Assembly (NCBI GenBank): GCA_902491625.1
Contig: CABUIO010000009.1
Coordinates: 1-64,000 of the forward strand
Direction: 5' to 3'
DNA length: 64,000 nucleotides
From: an uncultured Porphyromonadaceae bacterium
GTDB taxonomy: Bacteria; Bacteroidota; Bacteroidia; Bacteroidales; Muribaculaceae
Of the stretch, positions 16,628 to 26,036 are shown one piece after another. Each line of letters starts with the position of its first letter. Position 1 is the stretch's first letter. The position numbers and the translations under genes are program-made. The notes under the pieces were generated by a model that ran no database searches, had not been told where the DNA came from, and saw only the letters and a list, made by a program, of their open reading frames with translations.

Positions 16628-17125
16628 TCAGCGGAGATGCAGGCAGCCGATCTGAAGCTCTACGCGGAAGGGGGTGGCGCGGCGACGCGACGGTGCCTGA
16701 CTCTTGTGATAGTAAAAGGATTTTTGCCGGTCAAATGACTTGATGTCGAATTTGCGCGTCTGCCCTGCGGGAATGTCGCAGTCTATCTCGACATGCCGGC
16801 TATGGAGCATCCTTCCGTCAAGTGTATAGTAAGAAAGTGTGAAATCAAGTCCGGTAAGCCTGCGGTCTGTTGTGTTCGTGATGAAAAAAGATTCTACCGA
16901 AGCTTCGGCGCGTTTGTCGAATCCGGTGATCTGAGCCTGATCAATGCTGTAGCCATCGTTGCACGGCACGCATGGAGAACAGACAGTCAGGGAGCCTTCT
17001 GTCATTGCATTGGTGTCGGCAACTTCCGGCTTTACTGAGAGCTTCATCTTCCGGGCAAACACACAGGGACAGCATCCGGCCGCAATGGCCAGCGCCGTCC
17101 CTGCTATGATCAGCTTTCTGCACAT
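16628..17125 (-). CDS. Hypothetical secreted protein downstream of prfB
   Basis: The 165-residue protein has a signal sequence (CRKLIIAGTALAIAAGCCPC) and a body that looks like a single beta-sandwich (SFFITNTTDRRLTGLDFTLS, YTLDGRMLHSRHVEIDCDIP, GQTRKFDIKSFDRQ). The N-terminal part carries four cysteines. It starts 10 bases after prfB on the same strand and is probably co-transcribed with it. Function unknown. Confidence 0.65.
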   Translation of the reverse strand: MCRKLIIAGTALAIAAGCCPCVFARKMKLSVKPEVADTNAMTEGSLTVCSPCVPCNDGYSIDQAQITGFDKRAEASVESFFITNTTDRRLTGLDFTLSYYTLDGRMLHSRHVEIDCDIPAGQTRKFDIKSFDRQKSFYYHKSQAPSRRRATPFRVELQIGCLHLR

Positions 17126-17135
17126 AGTGCGCGGA

Positions 17136-18252
17136 TTATTCGAGAGTTGCCGCGAACTCCATCAGATATGCCTTGATGAAATCGTCGATGTCGCCGTCCA
17201 TGACGCCTCCGACGTCGCTTGTCTGATAGTTGGTGCGGTGATCCTTCACGCGGCGGTCGTCGAAGACGTAGCTGCGGATCTGGCTGCCCCACTCGATCTT
17301 CTTCTTTCCTGCCTCGACCTTGGCCTGCTCTGCCAGACGATGTTCCATCTCCTTTTCGTAGAGTATGGATTTGAGATGGCGCAAGGCATTCTCCTTATTC
17401 TTAGGCTGGTCGCGCGTCTCGGTGTTCTCGATAAGGATCTCCTCCTGCTCGCCGGTGTAAGGATCCGTGAACTGATAGCGCAGACGGACGCCCGACTCAA
17501 CCTTGTTGACGTTCTGGCCCCCGGCGCCGCCGCTTCGGAAAGTATCCCACGACAGGAGAGCAGGCTGGATCTGAATGTCTATCGTGTCGTCGACCAAAGG
17601 CGTGACGAATACCGACGCAAACGAGGTCATGCGCTTGCCCTGAGCGTTGTAGGGGGAGACGCGCACGAGGCGGTGGACTCCGTTCTCGCTCTTGAGATAG
17701 CCGTATGCGTAGTCGCCCTCCACATTGATCGTCACCGACTTGATGCCGGCGTCATCACCTTCAAGCAGCTGGGCTATGGAAGTCTTATAGCCGTGGCGTT
17801 CGGCCCAGCGCAGATACATGCGCATGAGCATCTGCGCCCAGTCCTGACTCTCCGTGCCTCCGGCGCCTGAATTGATCTTAAGGACGACTCCGAGCTTGTC
17901 TTCCTCGCGACGCAACATGTTGCGCAGCTCCAGATTCTCGATAGCCTTGATGACTTCGGCATATTGCGCGTCGACCTCATCTTCCGTGACAAGACCTTCC
18001 TTCACAAAATCGAAGGCGAGGGAAAGCTCCTCCACCTGCTTGTCGAGTTCCGTGTAGGAATCGATCCAGAAATGCAATTCCTTGATTTTGCGCATCTGCG
18101 TCTCTGCGGCTTCGCGGTCTTCCCAGAAGTCGGCCACATGAGTGCGCAGTTCTTCTTCTTCGACTTCTATTTTCTTCGAGTCGATGTCAAAGATACCTCC
18201 TCAGCGCCAGCTTGCGCTCTAATGCCTCTTTGAGTTGTTCCTGAGTGATCAT
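17136..18252 (-). CDS. prfB: Peptide chain release factor 2, with programmed +1 frameshift
   Basis: RF2 reads UGA and UAA and triggers peptide release. Translation starts at 18252 (MITQEQLKEALERKLALRRY) and reaches an in-frame TGA at 18187-18189 after 21 codons. The classic slip site AGGAGGTATCTTTGAC is present, with its internal Shine-Dalgarno-like AGGAGG. A +1 shift that skips the base at 18189 continues as DIDSKKIEVEEEEL and gives 371 residues, the normal RF2 length. The GGQ motif (GAGGQNVNKVES) and the SPF-like motif RVSPYNAQGKRMTS are intact. The product represses itself when RF2 is abundant. The acyl-CoA ligase gene lies 41 bases upstream. Confidence 0.95.
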
Positions 18253-18293
18253 TAGTCTGTTAAATTATTGATTAATAAACTGTAATAAATACA

Positions 18294-20153
18294 TCAATAT
18301 GGCTGATGGCTCACAAACAAGGGATCCGCGTCGATGAATTCATCAGGATAGAGTGTGTCGATAATACTGATGAAATTCTCACGCACCACCTTGCGGCGCA
18401 CCTTGCCCGAGACAGCCAGTTCACCGGCCTCGACCGAGAGGTCGCGAGGCATTATGCCTATGTTGCGCACATGCATATAATCAGCCAGTTCCTTCTGACG
18501 TTTTTCGATTTCCTCCATGAGGAGTTCCCGGGTCTTAGCGAGGGAAAGAAGTTCGTCATCACCGGAATATTGCCAATGTTTCTCACCGGCAATACGGCGA
18601 AGCTCGTTCATGTTTGGATAAACCAGCGCCGTCACATATTTTCTGGCGTCGGCCACAGCCACTACCCTTTCGAGCAACGGACTCTCCATTAGGGTATTCT
18701 CGATGAGCAGAGGGGGAACGAGCGTGCCTGTAGAGGTCTTGTAGATTTCCTTGAGGCGTCCGTTGATGACAAGCGCACCCGACCCGGTTATAAATCCGAC
18801 ATCGCCGGTGTGGAAATAGCCATCTTCGTCGAAAGCTGCACGAGTCTCTTCCGGAGCCTTGTAATAGCCTCTCATGACAGTCGGACCTTTCACCATCACC
18901 TCGCCGTTGTCGTTGATTTTAAGCTTAATGCCTTCAAGCGGATTGCCGACAGTGCCGACAACCGGATTAAGAAAGGGAAATATCGCCACGGATGCTGTTG
19001 TCTCGGTCAGGCCGTAACCAAGCAGGATATCGAATCCAGCTTTGAGGAAGAATCCCATGATCTTGTCGTTGAGCATTGAACCCGCTGTGGGGTAAATGCC
19101 TGGCTTGAGCAATCCTGACTGCTCACGGAGCTTCGAAAATACATGCTTGTCCCAATAGCGATACTCACGCTCCACACGCCAGGGAATCCTGCGTCCGGTG
19201 CGGCGATAGTAAAGGTTGCGCATCTTGCCGACATGGAAGGCGCGGCGAATAAGCTGCCGGCGCAGCCAGCTCTGCCGGTTGTAATATTCGAAATAGCAAG
19301 TGTATAGTTTCTCCCAGAAACGCGGCACACAGCACATCACGTGGGGATTGATCGTGCGCAGCATATAGGAGATTTTCGCCGGATCATAGCAGAACGCTAT
19401 GCGAAGGCCTCGATGCACACACATATAAAGCCACGTCTTTTCGAAAATATGGCTCATCGGAAGATACGAAAGCGACACCTCACCGGGATTAAGATTCACC
19501 AGGAACCTGTCGTGTATCTCCAGACCGGCATCAATCTGCTCGTGTCCGAGCATCACTCCCTTGGGCATTCCTGTCGTTCCGGTGGTGAACACCACAGAAG
19601 CCAGATCCTTGGAGTCACCTTCCTCGATGCGTCTGTCGAGTTCATCACGAAGCCCCGACTTATCTTTCTGAGCCATAAGGGTCCAGATACTCTCGCCGAG
19701 GTCGCCATAGCCGCCTCGGGTCTTCTCGTCCTCCCAGATGAGCACTATCTTGCGCAGCCTGTTGTCCGGATGGGATCTGACGAATCTGACGGCCATGTCA
19801 TATTGCTTGCTGTCACCCACAAAGATAACGGAAGCCTCCGTAAGATTCATGATGTGGTTGAAAACATGCTGCGACTCATGGTGATTTATAGGAACCGATA
19901 CGGCCCTGATCATAAAGAGAGCATAATCCAGAGAGAGCATCTGGGGGCAATTGGGGGAACACACGGCCACCATATCGCCGGGACGCACTCCGAGGTCTAT
20001 AAGCCCCATGGCAATCTGTTCTGTCTTATCCAGAAAACCCTTCCACGACGTAGACTTCCATTCGCCGGAAGTCTCGTCGATAAAACAATACAACTCGCGA
20101 TTGCGGAAGTTGTAGACATTGTCAAGCAGATTTTCTATGATTTTATATGCCAT
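18294..20153 (-). CDS. Long-chain acyl-CoA synthetase (AMP-forming)
   Basis: The 619-residue ANL-superfamily enzyme activates fatty acids to acyl-CoA via an acyl-adenylate. Motifs are VVFTTGTTGMPKGVMLGHE (P-loop), LSYLPMSHIFEK, GYGLTETTASV and YFHTGDVGFI, followed by the C-terminal lysine domain. The Met at 20153 (MAYKIIENLL) is chosen over 20201 because family members begin there. A TAATTTTG box on the minus strand at 20259-20266 implies a leader of about 100 bases. It is followed by prfB. The exact chain length preference cannot be read from sequence. Confidence 0.87.
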   Translation of the reverse strand: MAYKIIENLLDNVYNFRNRELYCFIDETSGEWKSTSWKGFLDKTEQIAMGLIDLGVRPGDMVAVCSPNCPQMLSLDYALFMIRAVSVPINHHESQHVFNHIMNLTEASVIFVGDSKQYDMAVRFVRSHPDNRLRKIVLIWEDEKTRGGYGDLGESIWTLMAQKDKSGLRDELDRRIEEGDSKDLASVVFTTGTTGMPKGVMLGHEQIDAGLEIHDRFLVNLNPGEVSLSYLPMSHIFEKTWLYMCVHRGLRIAFCYDPAKISYMLRTINPHVMCCVPRFWEKLYTCYFEYYNRQSWLRRQLIRRAFHVGKMRNLYYRRTGRRIPWRVEREYRYWDKHVFSKLREQSGLLKPGIYPTAGSMLNDKIMGFFLKAGFDILLGYGLTETTASVAIFPFLNPVVGTVGNPLEGIKLKINDNGEVMVKGPTVMRGYYKAPEETRAAFDEDGYFHTGDVGFITGSGALVINGRLKEIYKTSTGTLVPPLLIENTLMESPLLERVVAVADARKYVTALVYPNMNELRRIAGEKHWQYSGDDELLSLAKTRELLMEEIEKRQKELADYMHVRNIGIMPRDLSVEAGELAVSGKVRRKVVRENFISIIDTLYPDEFIDADPLFVSHQPY

Positions 20154-20416
20154 CGAACCGTGTGACTCAAAATTCGCAGACGCCTGAGAGACAGTCCTCA
20201 AACAGCTTCTGCAAGCGATCGACCGACAGCAGCGGCAATCGCGATGTTAGACTGAGGGCAAAATTAACAATTATTTTTATAACAGCCGCCCTTAGCCGCG
20301 GAAAATTTCTTTAAAACCGCCCGAATCCGCCCTTTCAGCACCCTGAGAAGTCCTAATTCATAATGTGAAAAAGCGTGCAAGAATATTGAAGGTGCGACAA
20401 CCGAAGACAAATCGTT

Positions 20417-20446
20417 TTTGCATTTCACAATTAATTAGTAACTTTG
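20417..20446 (+). promoter_or_regulatory. Promoter of pheS, apparently with almost no leader
   Basis: TTTG (20417-20420) and TAACTTTG (20439-20446) are 18 bases apart. The pheS ATG is at 20451, only four bases after the -7 box, so the transcript would start at or next to the start codon. Confidence 0.6.
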
Positions 20447-20450
20447 CGAC

Positions 20451-21479
20451 ATGTTAGAGAAAATCAATTCACTCAAAGCAGAAATAGCACAGCTTTCGGC
20501 TTCTTCTCCAAAAGAAGTCGAGGAGCTTCGTATCAAATATCTGAGCAAGAAAGGTGCCGTAAGCCTCCTTTTCAACGATTTCCGCAATGTCCCTGCAGAA
20601 CAGAAACGCGAGATCGGCCAGAAGATCAATGAGCTGAAGGAGTTTGCCACCAACCGCATCAACGAGCTGCGCGAACAGGCAGACAGCAGCGAGGCCGCCG
20701 GCGCTGCCGCTGACATCGACCTTACCCGCACGCCTTCGCCCGAGAAACTCGGCTCGCGCCATCCGCTCTCGCTGGTGCGCAACGAGATGATCGACATCTT
20801 CTCGCGCATGGGATTCACGATCGCCGAGGGTCCGGAGATCGAGGACGACTGGCATGTGTTCTCTTCACTCAACTTCCCTGCCGACCATCCGGCGCGCGAC
20901 ATGCAGGACACCTTCTTCATATCGCGCCATCCGGCAGACGTGCTGCTGCGCACCCACACTTCGTCGGTGCAGACCCGCACGATGGAACGTATACAGCCTC
21001 CTATCCGCATCGTATGCCCCGGACGTGTCTACCGCAACGAGGCGATTTCGGCACGTGCCCACTGCTTCTTCCATCAGATCGAGGGTCTATACATCGACAA
21101 GGACGTGAGCTTCGCCGATCTGCGTCAGGCGCTGCTCTACTTCGCGCAGCAGATGTTCGGTCCCGAGACCAAGATACGTCTGCGCCCCAGCTATTTCCCC
21201 TTCACCGAGCCATCGGCCGAGATGGACATCAGCTGCAATCTATGCGGCGGCAAGGGATGTGCGTTCTGCAAAGGCACCGGTTGGGTTGAGATTCTCGGAT
21301 GCGGCATGGTGGATCCCAACGTGCTTGAGGCATGCGGCATCGACTCCAAAGTCTACACCGGCTACGCTTTCGGCATGGGCGTGGAACGTATCACCAACCT
21401 CAAATATCAGGTGAAAGACCTGAGAATGTTCTCCGAAAACGACGTACGCTTCCTCTCCCTTTTCGACGGAGCGCACTGA
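20451..21479 (+). CDS. pheS: Phenylalanine--tRNA ligase alpha subunit
   Basis: PheS is the catalytic subunit of the heterotetrameric synthetase that charges tRNA-Phe. The 342-residue protein has the N-terminal coiled coil (about residues 1-85) and the class II core: motif 2 around RVYRNEAISARAHCFFHQIE, FTEPSAEMDISC, and motif 3 GYAFGMGVERITNL. A CNLCGGKGCAFCKGTGW insert with four cysteines suggests a zinc site, as in other Bacteroidetes PheS. The beta subunit gene is not in the window. The gene follows its promoter with almost no leader. Confidence 0.96.
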   Translation: MLEKINSLKAEIAQLSASSPKEVEELRIKYLSKKGAVSLLFNDFRNVPAEQKREIGQKINELKEFATNRINELREQADSSEAAGAAADIDLTRTPSPEKLGSRHPLSLVRNEMIDIFSRMGFTIAEGPEIEDDWHVFSSLNFPADHPARDMQDTFFISRHPADVLLRTHTSSVQTRTMERIQPPIRIVCPGRVYRNEAISARAHCFFHQIEGLYIDKDVSFADLRQALLYFAQQMFGPETKIRLRPSYFPFTEPSAEMDISCNLCGGKGCAFCKGTGWVEILGCGMVDPNVLEACGIDSKVYTGYAFGMGVERITNLKYQVKDLRMFSENDVRFLSLFDGAH

Positions 21480-21496
21480 CACAGCTACAATCCGAA

Positions 21497-22138
21497 ATGA
21501 CTGTCAAAGAAAGATACGAGGGCATACTCTCGGCATTCCGCCGGAATATGCCCTCGCCGCATACAGAGCTGGAGTATGACACTCCTTTCCATCTACTTCT
21601 CTCGGTGATTCTGTCGGCTCAATGCACCGACAAGAGGGTAAACATGATCTCCCCGGCGCTCTTCGCGGCATTTCCAACACCGGAAGATCTGGCGGCTGTG
21701 GAGCCTGAGGACGTGTTCCCTTACATCAGCAGCGTGACCTTCCCCAACAACAAATCGAAGCATCTGGTCAATGCGGCGCGCAAGATCGTGGCCGATTTCG
21801 GGGGCGAACTTCCCTCCGACATCGACAAGCTGATGACGCTGCCCGGCGTCGGCCGCAAGACAGCTAACGTGATGCTCGCGGTTGTGTGGAACAAGGCGGC
21901 GATGCCTGTCGACACCCATGTCTTCCGCGTCAGCAACCGCCTCGGACTCACCCGCGACAGCAAGACACCTCTGGAGACTGAGAAGACGCTCTGCAAGCAT
22001 ATTCCCCTAGAGGAACTTTCCACGGCGCACCACTGGCTGATACTCCACGGACGCTACGTCTGCAAGGCACGCAAGCCGGACTGCCTCAACTGCTATCTGC
22101 AGCAATGGTGCCAGACCTATACCTCCGCAGGCAAATGA
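21497..22138 (+). CDS. nth: Endonuclease III
   Basis: This DNA glycosylase/AP lyase removes oxidised pyrimidines. The 213-residue protein has the HhH motif LPGVGRKTANVML with the catalytic Lys, the downstream Asp in AMPVDTHVFR, and a C-terminal 4Fe-4S site with the CxxCxxxxxC tail (CKARKPDCLNCYLQQWC). The ATG at 21497 is preferred over the long frame from 21332, which overlaps pheS. It lies 17 bases after pheS and is likely co-transcribed. The following 283 bases (22139-22421) hold no gene I can support. Confidence 0.95.
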   Translation: MTVKERYEGILSAFRRNMPSPHTELEYDTPFHLLLSVILSAQCTDKRVNMISPALFAAFPTPEDLAAVEPEDVFPYISSVTFPNNKSKHLVNAARKIVADFGGELPSDIDKLMTLPGVGRKTANVMLAVVWNKAAMPVDTHVFRVSNRLGLTRDSKTPLETEKTLCKHIPLEELSTAHHWLILHGRYVCKARKPDCLNCYLQQWCQTYTSAGK

Positions 22139-22421
22139 TATCTGGCGAACGAGGGGAACAATCAGAAACAATCTTTTGAGGCAGAAGATGGGAAACCATA
22201 GGTGGCGAGGGTGGAACAGGCCGGAGCGTCCAATCTCCGGGAACATGCACATCACATAAACCAAGCCCTGACAAGAGTGAAACGACCAAAAAGTGAAATA
22301 TTTTGGTCGGTCCTACAGACCTCAATTTTCATCGGGGCCTCTTTCCCGGAGCTTACGCTGCCGGGCTATTGTCGTTTCAGCCTTACAGGCCTTTCACCGT
22401 GGTTCCTGATGAGAACGATTA

Positions 22422-25400
22422 TCAGGGGGCGGCGACGGCGAGCTTCTTGGCTACAACGGTTTCGCCACCTTTGCCGTCGGTCACGGTGCAGCGGTAGATA
22501 TATATGCCGCGTGCCACACGTGCTCCGCCTCGGTCGGTAAGATCCCAGCGTGCCTGCATAGGTGTGGCGGGATTGCCGCTGTCGACCGCCTGAGCATCCC
22601 AGATCATACGTCCTGAGAGGTCGTAGACTCCGATATGGCAGTGCGTTCCTTCAAGCGGCAGATCGGGCGCGACGTAGAAGGTCACACCTGCGGTAGCTGG
22701 GCTGGCGTCGGTGTAGACATTGACAGAGGGCTGCATGTCGGATTTCACCTTGAAGTCGAGGGTACGCGAGGTGTTGTTGCCTGCATTATCCCAGACGGTA
22801 AACATCAGCTGATGGTCGCCGTCGTCGAGGGTCGGAATCGTGTACTGCACTTCACCGGCGAGATAGTCGTCGGGATCGGGGGTGAACTGATCGACAAGAT
22901 CCTCATAGACGCGGCGTCCGTCGACAATCAGGGTCATCTGTTTGCCGATGCCGCTGCTGCTGATGTTGATGCCGCTGTCGTCGCGAACCTTAGCAACGAA
23001 GAGCGGTGAGCTGTTGACTATGCCTCCGTCGCGGAACATGTAGCTGTTGAGTCCGATGCCGAGTATTTCCGGATCGGTCGTGTCCCTGTCTTCAGAATCC
23101 TCTGCATAGCCATAGACATAGAACTGCGTAGTGGCGCCGTTGGCCTCGCGGAGGTCGTCGCTGTAGGCATACATGTTGAGGAGCGCCGGAGAATAGTTGT
23201 TGTCGATCTCCTCAGGAATTATGACGGTGGCTTCCCAAAGACCGCCCTTGACGGCGAAAGAACCTGTGAAGAGACGGTTCTTGCGGTCGTTATAGGTCAT
23301 CACCTTACCGTCGTCCTCGCCTACACTCGGATGTCCGTAGGTAGTGATGGCGCGTTCGGCGTCGAAGACCGTAGGCACCACGCGTCCGTTGAAGTCGGCA
23401 AGCAACGCGCCATCCGCGTCAGTCACGCGGCCTTTGACCTTCACCTTGCTGCGTGCGGTTAGCACAGGATAATCGCCGGCATCATGTATGTCGGCGAGCG
23501 CCACGCCGTCGATCTCGTCAATAGTCACAGAGAGTTCCGGACTAACTACTTTCAGCGCAGGATCGCCCATCAGAGCGTAGCGGTGGCGGTTGTCGTCGGT
23601 CGAGGGATAGTCGTTCAGACCGCCGATATAGATGTCGCCGAGGCGGCGTGCATGACCGTTGGCGTCGCGGCGGAAGAAATTCTTGCCGATAGCCTCGTTG
23701 AACATTCCGTTCTGAGTGATGTAGACCTTGCGGTTGGCGGCGATAAATGCGATCGTGCCCCCCTTGTTGTTGAGCCACATGATCTCGGCGGCAGAGATGT
23801 TGTCGCCGTCGAAACGCATGAACTCACAAGTGGCAGCCAGCATGATCGGCAGCCTCTTGTTGGTCATGGATGTGACGTCGGTGTATGTGAGCAGATTCTC
23901 ATGGGTCAGCGATGTGGGGTTGCCGTGGCCGATGAAGTCGATGAAGCCCACGCCGTCGTTGAGGATCTTGAACATGCGCTTGCGGGCGTCGGGATATGAC
24001 TTCGAGGTCGAGGCGGTGCCGAGCGGATACGAGTCGAGATAGAGGCGTTCGTACATGAAATTCTCTCCGTTGCCCTGTCCCTCCATAGCGGTGATGACCT
24101 TCTGAGCCTGACGGAGATGGTCGCCGCCGTCAGCGTCGTCGGCTATCACCATCACCTGGTTGCGCCAGCTGCCGAGGTCGGAGCTTTCAACGTAGTTGAT
24201 AAGCTTGTCGACTGCCTGTGTAGCCTCTGAAGCGTTTTTCACAGGCATACGCCCCACGGCCACACGCACCTTGGCAGTGCCCATGGCGAGACGCTCGCAG
24301 TCGTCGAGCATACCGATGAAATTGTCGGAACAGAAAGAGGATGTCTCGCTGCTGCTGTTGACCGACTGCCAGATCGGAAGCCGGGGATAGCCGGCATTCT
24401 TCACCGTGGCGGTAAGCTGCCGGTTGTCGTAGGTGGCACGTCCCATCAGCAGACAATATTTTATCTTTTCAGGATCGCGGTCATACCACATTTTCAGAAG
24501 TTTACGAAATGCGCTCGCGTCGGGGCTGCCCGACGAGAACTCGTTGTAAACATCCTCAGGCTTCAGCACGACCACATCCATGCCGTCGTCGTCGCTGTGC
24601 CTCTGCGCGATACGTAGCGCCTGATTCTGAAACTGTTCGGGAGAGATTATGACCATATCGGGTGTTTCAAGCGCGTGAAGATCCTGATTGCGCACCTGCA
24701 CGGAGCCGGAGACCTCATCGGTCACTCCGGCGGGAGTGAATGCTATGTATTTGCGCGCGCCGGGAAAGGCGTTGAATTGCAGGGAGCCGTCGCTGCCGGG
24801 CGTCACGTTGATGCGTCGCGGAGCAGCCGCGTCGGTCACGTCCCAGAGCTGCGTCGTGGCGTCGCCACCGGTGATGCGCAGCGTCTCGCCGCTGTTGCGC
24901 GAAGCATAGGAAAACGCAATCTCGTCGTTGGCGAAATGGAGCGAACGCGTGTATGTCACCTTTATAAAGTCCAGACGCGACATGTAGACCACCTGAGCGC
25001 CGGAGGGGGTGTAAGCAATCTCAATATCGAGTTTCTCGGAATTATCAAGGGGTGTGATCGTAGTCTTCAGGGAGTCGAGGACACTGTGCACCTCGCTGTA
25101 GCTTCCTCTCAGTCCGCTGATATTCACGTCGCCGGCATGTGCTCCGTTGGCTGTGACAGAATAGACATTGGTGCCTCCGGCACTTTTGGCGGCCATCCTC
25201 ACTGTAAGTTCCACCGGCGTCTCGGCCTTGCGCCCCGGCATTTCAAGACTGAAATTCTGCTTGGTAACGGAGCGGAAATCCTCACCGAGGAGAATACGTC
25301 CCGAGGGGCCTGCGGCCTCAAGCTCGCGCTCATGAACGACCATGACAGGCACGGCGTCAATGATGTCGCCGGAAACCGTGCCGGAAGGCTCAATGGCTTC

Positions 25401-25874
25401 CGGCGTCGTCTTATCGGTCTCTCTGTCGGAAAGATAGTAATAGCTCGCCGTGCTGAAATAGTTCTGTTCGTGAGAGAGTTGCCCTTTATCGTCGATATAT
25501 TCGGCCACAGTGCCGACACCATAGAACACGATTCCGCCGTCCGAGAGCCTCACGACCGGCTGCATGGGCAGGTCGTCGGGCTGCGCGGCGGTGAGCGCCG
25601 AGCTGATGATGTTGCCGCCGTAGCCGTAGACATTGACCTTGGAGGCATCCTTGAAGCCCATGCTCTTGAGCTGCGAGGCTGAGACACGATGCATTCCGGT
25701 GCCGGAGACACGCACCTTCACCCAGCGGCCTGACGACAGAGCCGACGACGAAGCATAGTGCGAGCGGTCAAGAGCGACGGAAGAAGCGACACACACGACT
25801 GCGAGAGCCACGGCCATGACAACCGGCCGTAACGCTGCGGAGAAATTATATTGTAGACTTTTGATTGATCTCAT
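22422..25874 (-). CDS. porU: Type IX secretion sortase PorU
   Basis: The 1150-residue protein matches the size of P. gingivalis PorU. It has a signal peptide (VVMAVALAVVCVASSVA), an N-terminal region (GRWVKVRVSGTGMHRVSASQ) and the C25 peptidase domain with H650 in IGHGNPTSL and C683 in AATCEFMRFD. An Ig-like part and a FlgD-like C-terminus (GARVARGIYIYRCTVTDG) follow. PorU cleaves the C-terminal signal of secreted proteins and links them to anionic LPS on the cell surface. A TATCTTTG box on the minus strand (25885-25892) leaves a leader of only about seven bases. In P. gingivalis porU and porV are neighbours; here porV lies separately at 40200-41423. Confidence 0.87.
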   Translation of the reverse strand: MRSIKSLQYNFSAALRPVVMAVALAVVCVASSVALDRSHYASSSALSSGRWVKVRVSGTGMHRVSASQLKSMGFKDASKVNVYGYGGNIISSALTAAQPDDLPMQPVVRLSDGGIVFYGVGTVAEYIDDKGQLSHEQNYFSTASYYYLSDRETDKTTPEAIEPSGTVSGDIIDAVPVMVVHERELEAAGPSGRILLGEDFRSVTKQNFSLEMPGRKAETPVELTVRMAAKSAGGTNVYSVTANGAHAGDVNISGLRGSYSEVHSVLDSLKTTITPLDNSEKLDIEIAYTPSGAQVVYMSRLDFIKVTYTRSLHFANDEIAFSYASRNSGETLRITGGDATTQLWDVTDAAAPRRINVTPGSDGSLQFNAFPGARKYIAFTPAGVTDEVSGSVQVRNQDLHALETPDMVIISPEQFQNQALRIAQRHSDDDGMDVVVLKPEDVYNEFSSGSPDASAFRKLLKMWYDRDPEKIKYCLLMGRATYDNRQLTATVKNAGYPRLPIWQSVNSSSETSSFCSDNFIGMLDDCERLAMGTAKVRVAVGRMPVKNASEATQAVDKLINYVESSDLGSWRNQVMVIADDADGGDHLRQAQKVITAMEGQGNGENFMYERLYLDSYPLGTASTSKSYPDARKRMFKILNDGVGFIDFIGHGNPTSLTHENLLTYTDVTSMTNKRLPIMLAATCEFMRFDGDNISAAEIMWLNNKGGTIAFIAANRKVYITQNGMFNEAIGKNFFRRDANGHARRLGDIYIGGLNDYPSTDDNRHRYALMGDPALKVVSPELSVTIDEIDGVALADIHDAGDYPVLTARSKVKVKGRVTDADGALLADFNGRVVPTVFDAERAITTYGHPSVGEDDGKVMTYNDRKNRLFTGSFAVKGGLWEATVIIPEEIDNNYSPALLNMYAYSDDLREANGATTQFYVYGYAEDSEDRDTTDPEILGIGLNSYMFRDGGIVNSSPLFVAKVRDDSGINISSSGIGKQMTLIVDGRRVYEDLVDQFTPDPDDYLAGEVQYTIPTLDDGDHQLMFTVWDNAGNNTSRTLDFKVKSDMQPSVNVYTDASPATAGVTFYVAPDLPLEGTHCHIGVYDLSGRMIWDAQAVDSGNPATPMQARWDLTDRGGARVARGIYIYRCTVTDGKGGETVVAKKLAVAAP

Positions 25875-26036
25875 AGCTGGACTGCAAAGATAGTCTTTGC
25901 CTTTAATAAAAACGAATCAATTCCTCTAATTATTGTTAATCTGCCCCAGCGCGGATGGAGAATGTTGAAAAAACAGACACACAGCATTATCCGTGTCCGA
26001 TTTTTTTGCTATCTTCGCGAACAAATCGCATCTGCA

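Noticed and set aside
22139..22421. Short open frames between nth and porU
   Set aside because: None has a start signal, coding pattern or family likeness; the stretch is treated as intergenic.
24675..25682. 335-codon open frame opposite porU
   Set aside because: Antisense shadow with no recognisable features.
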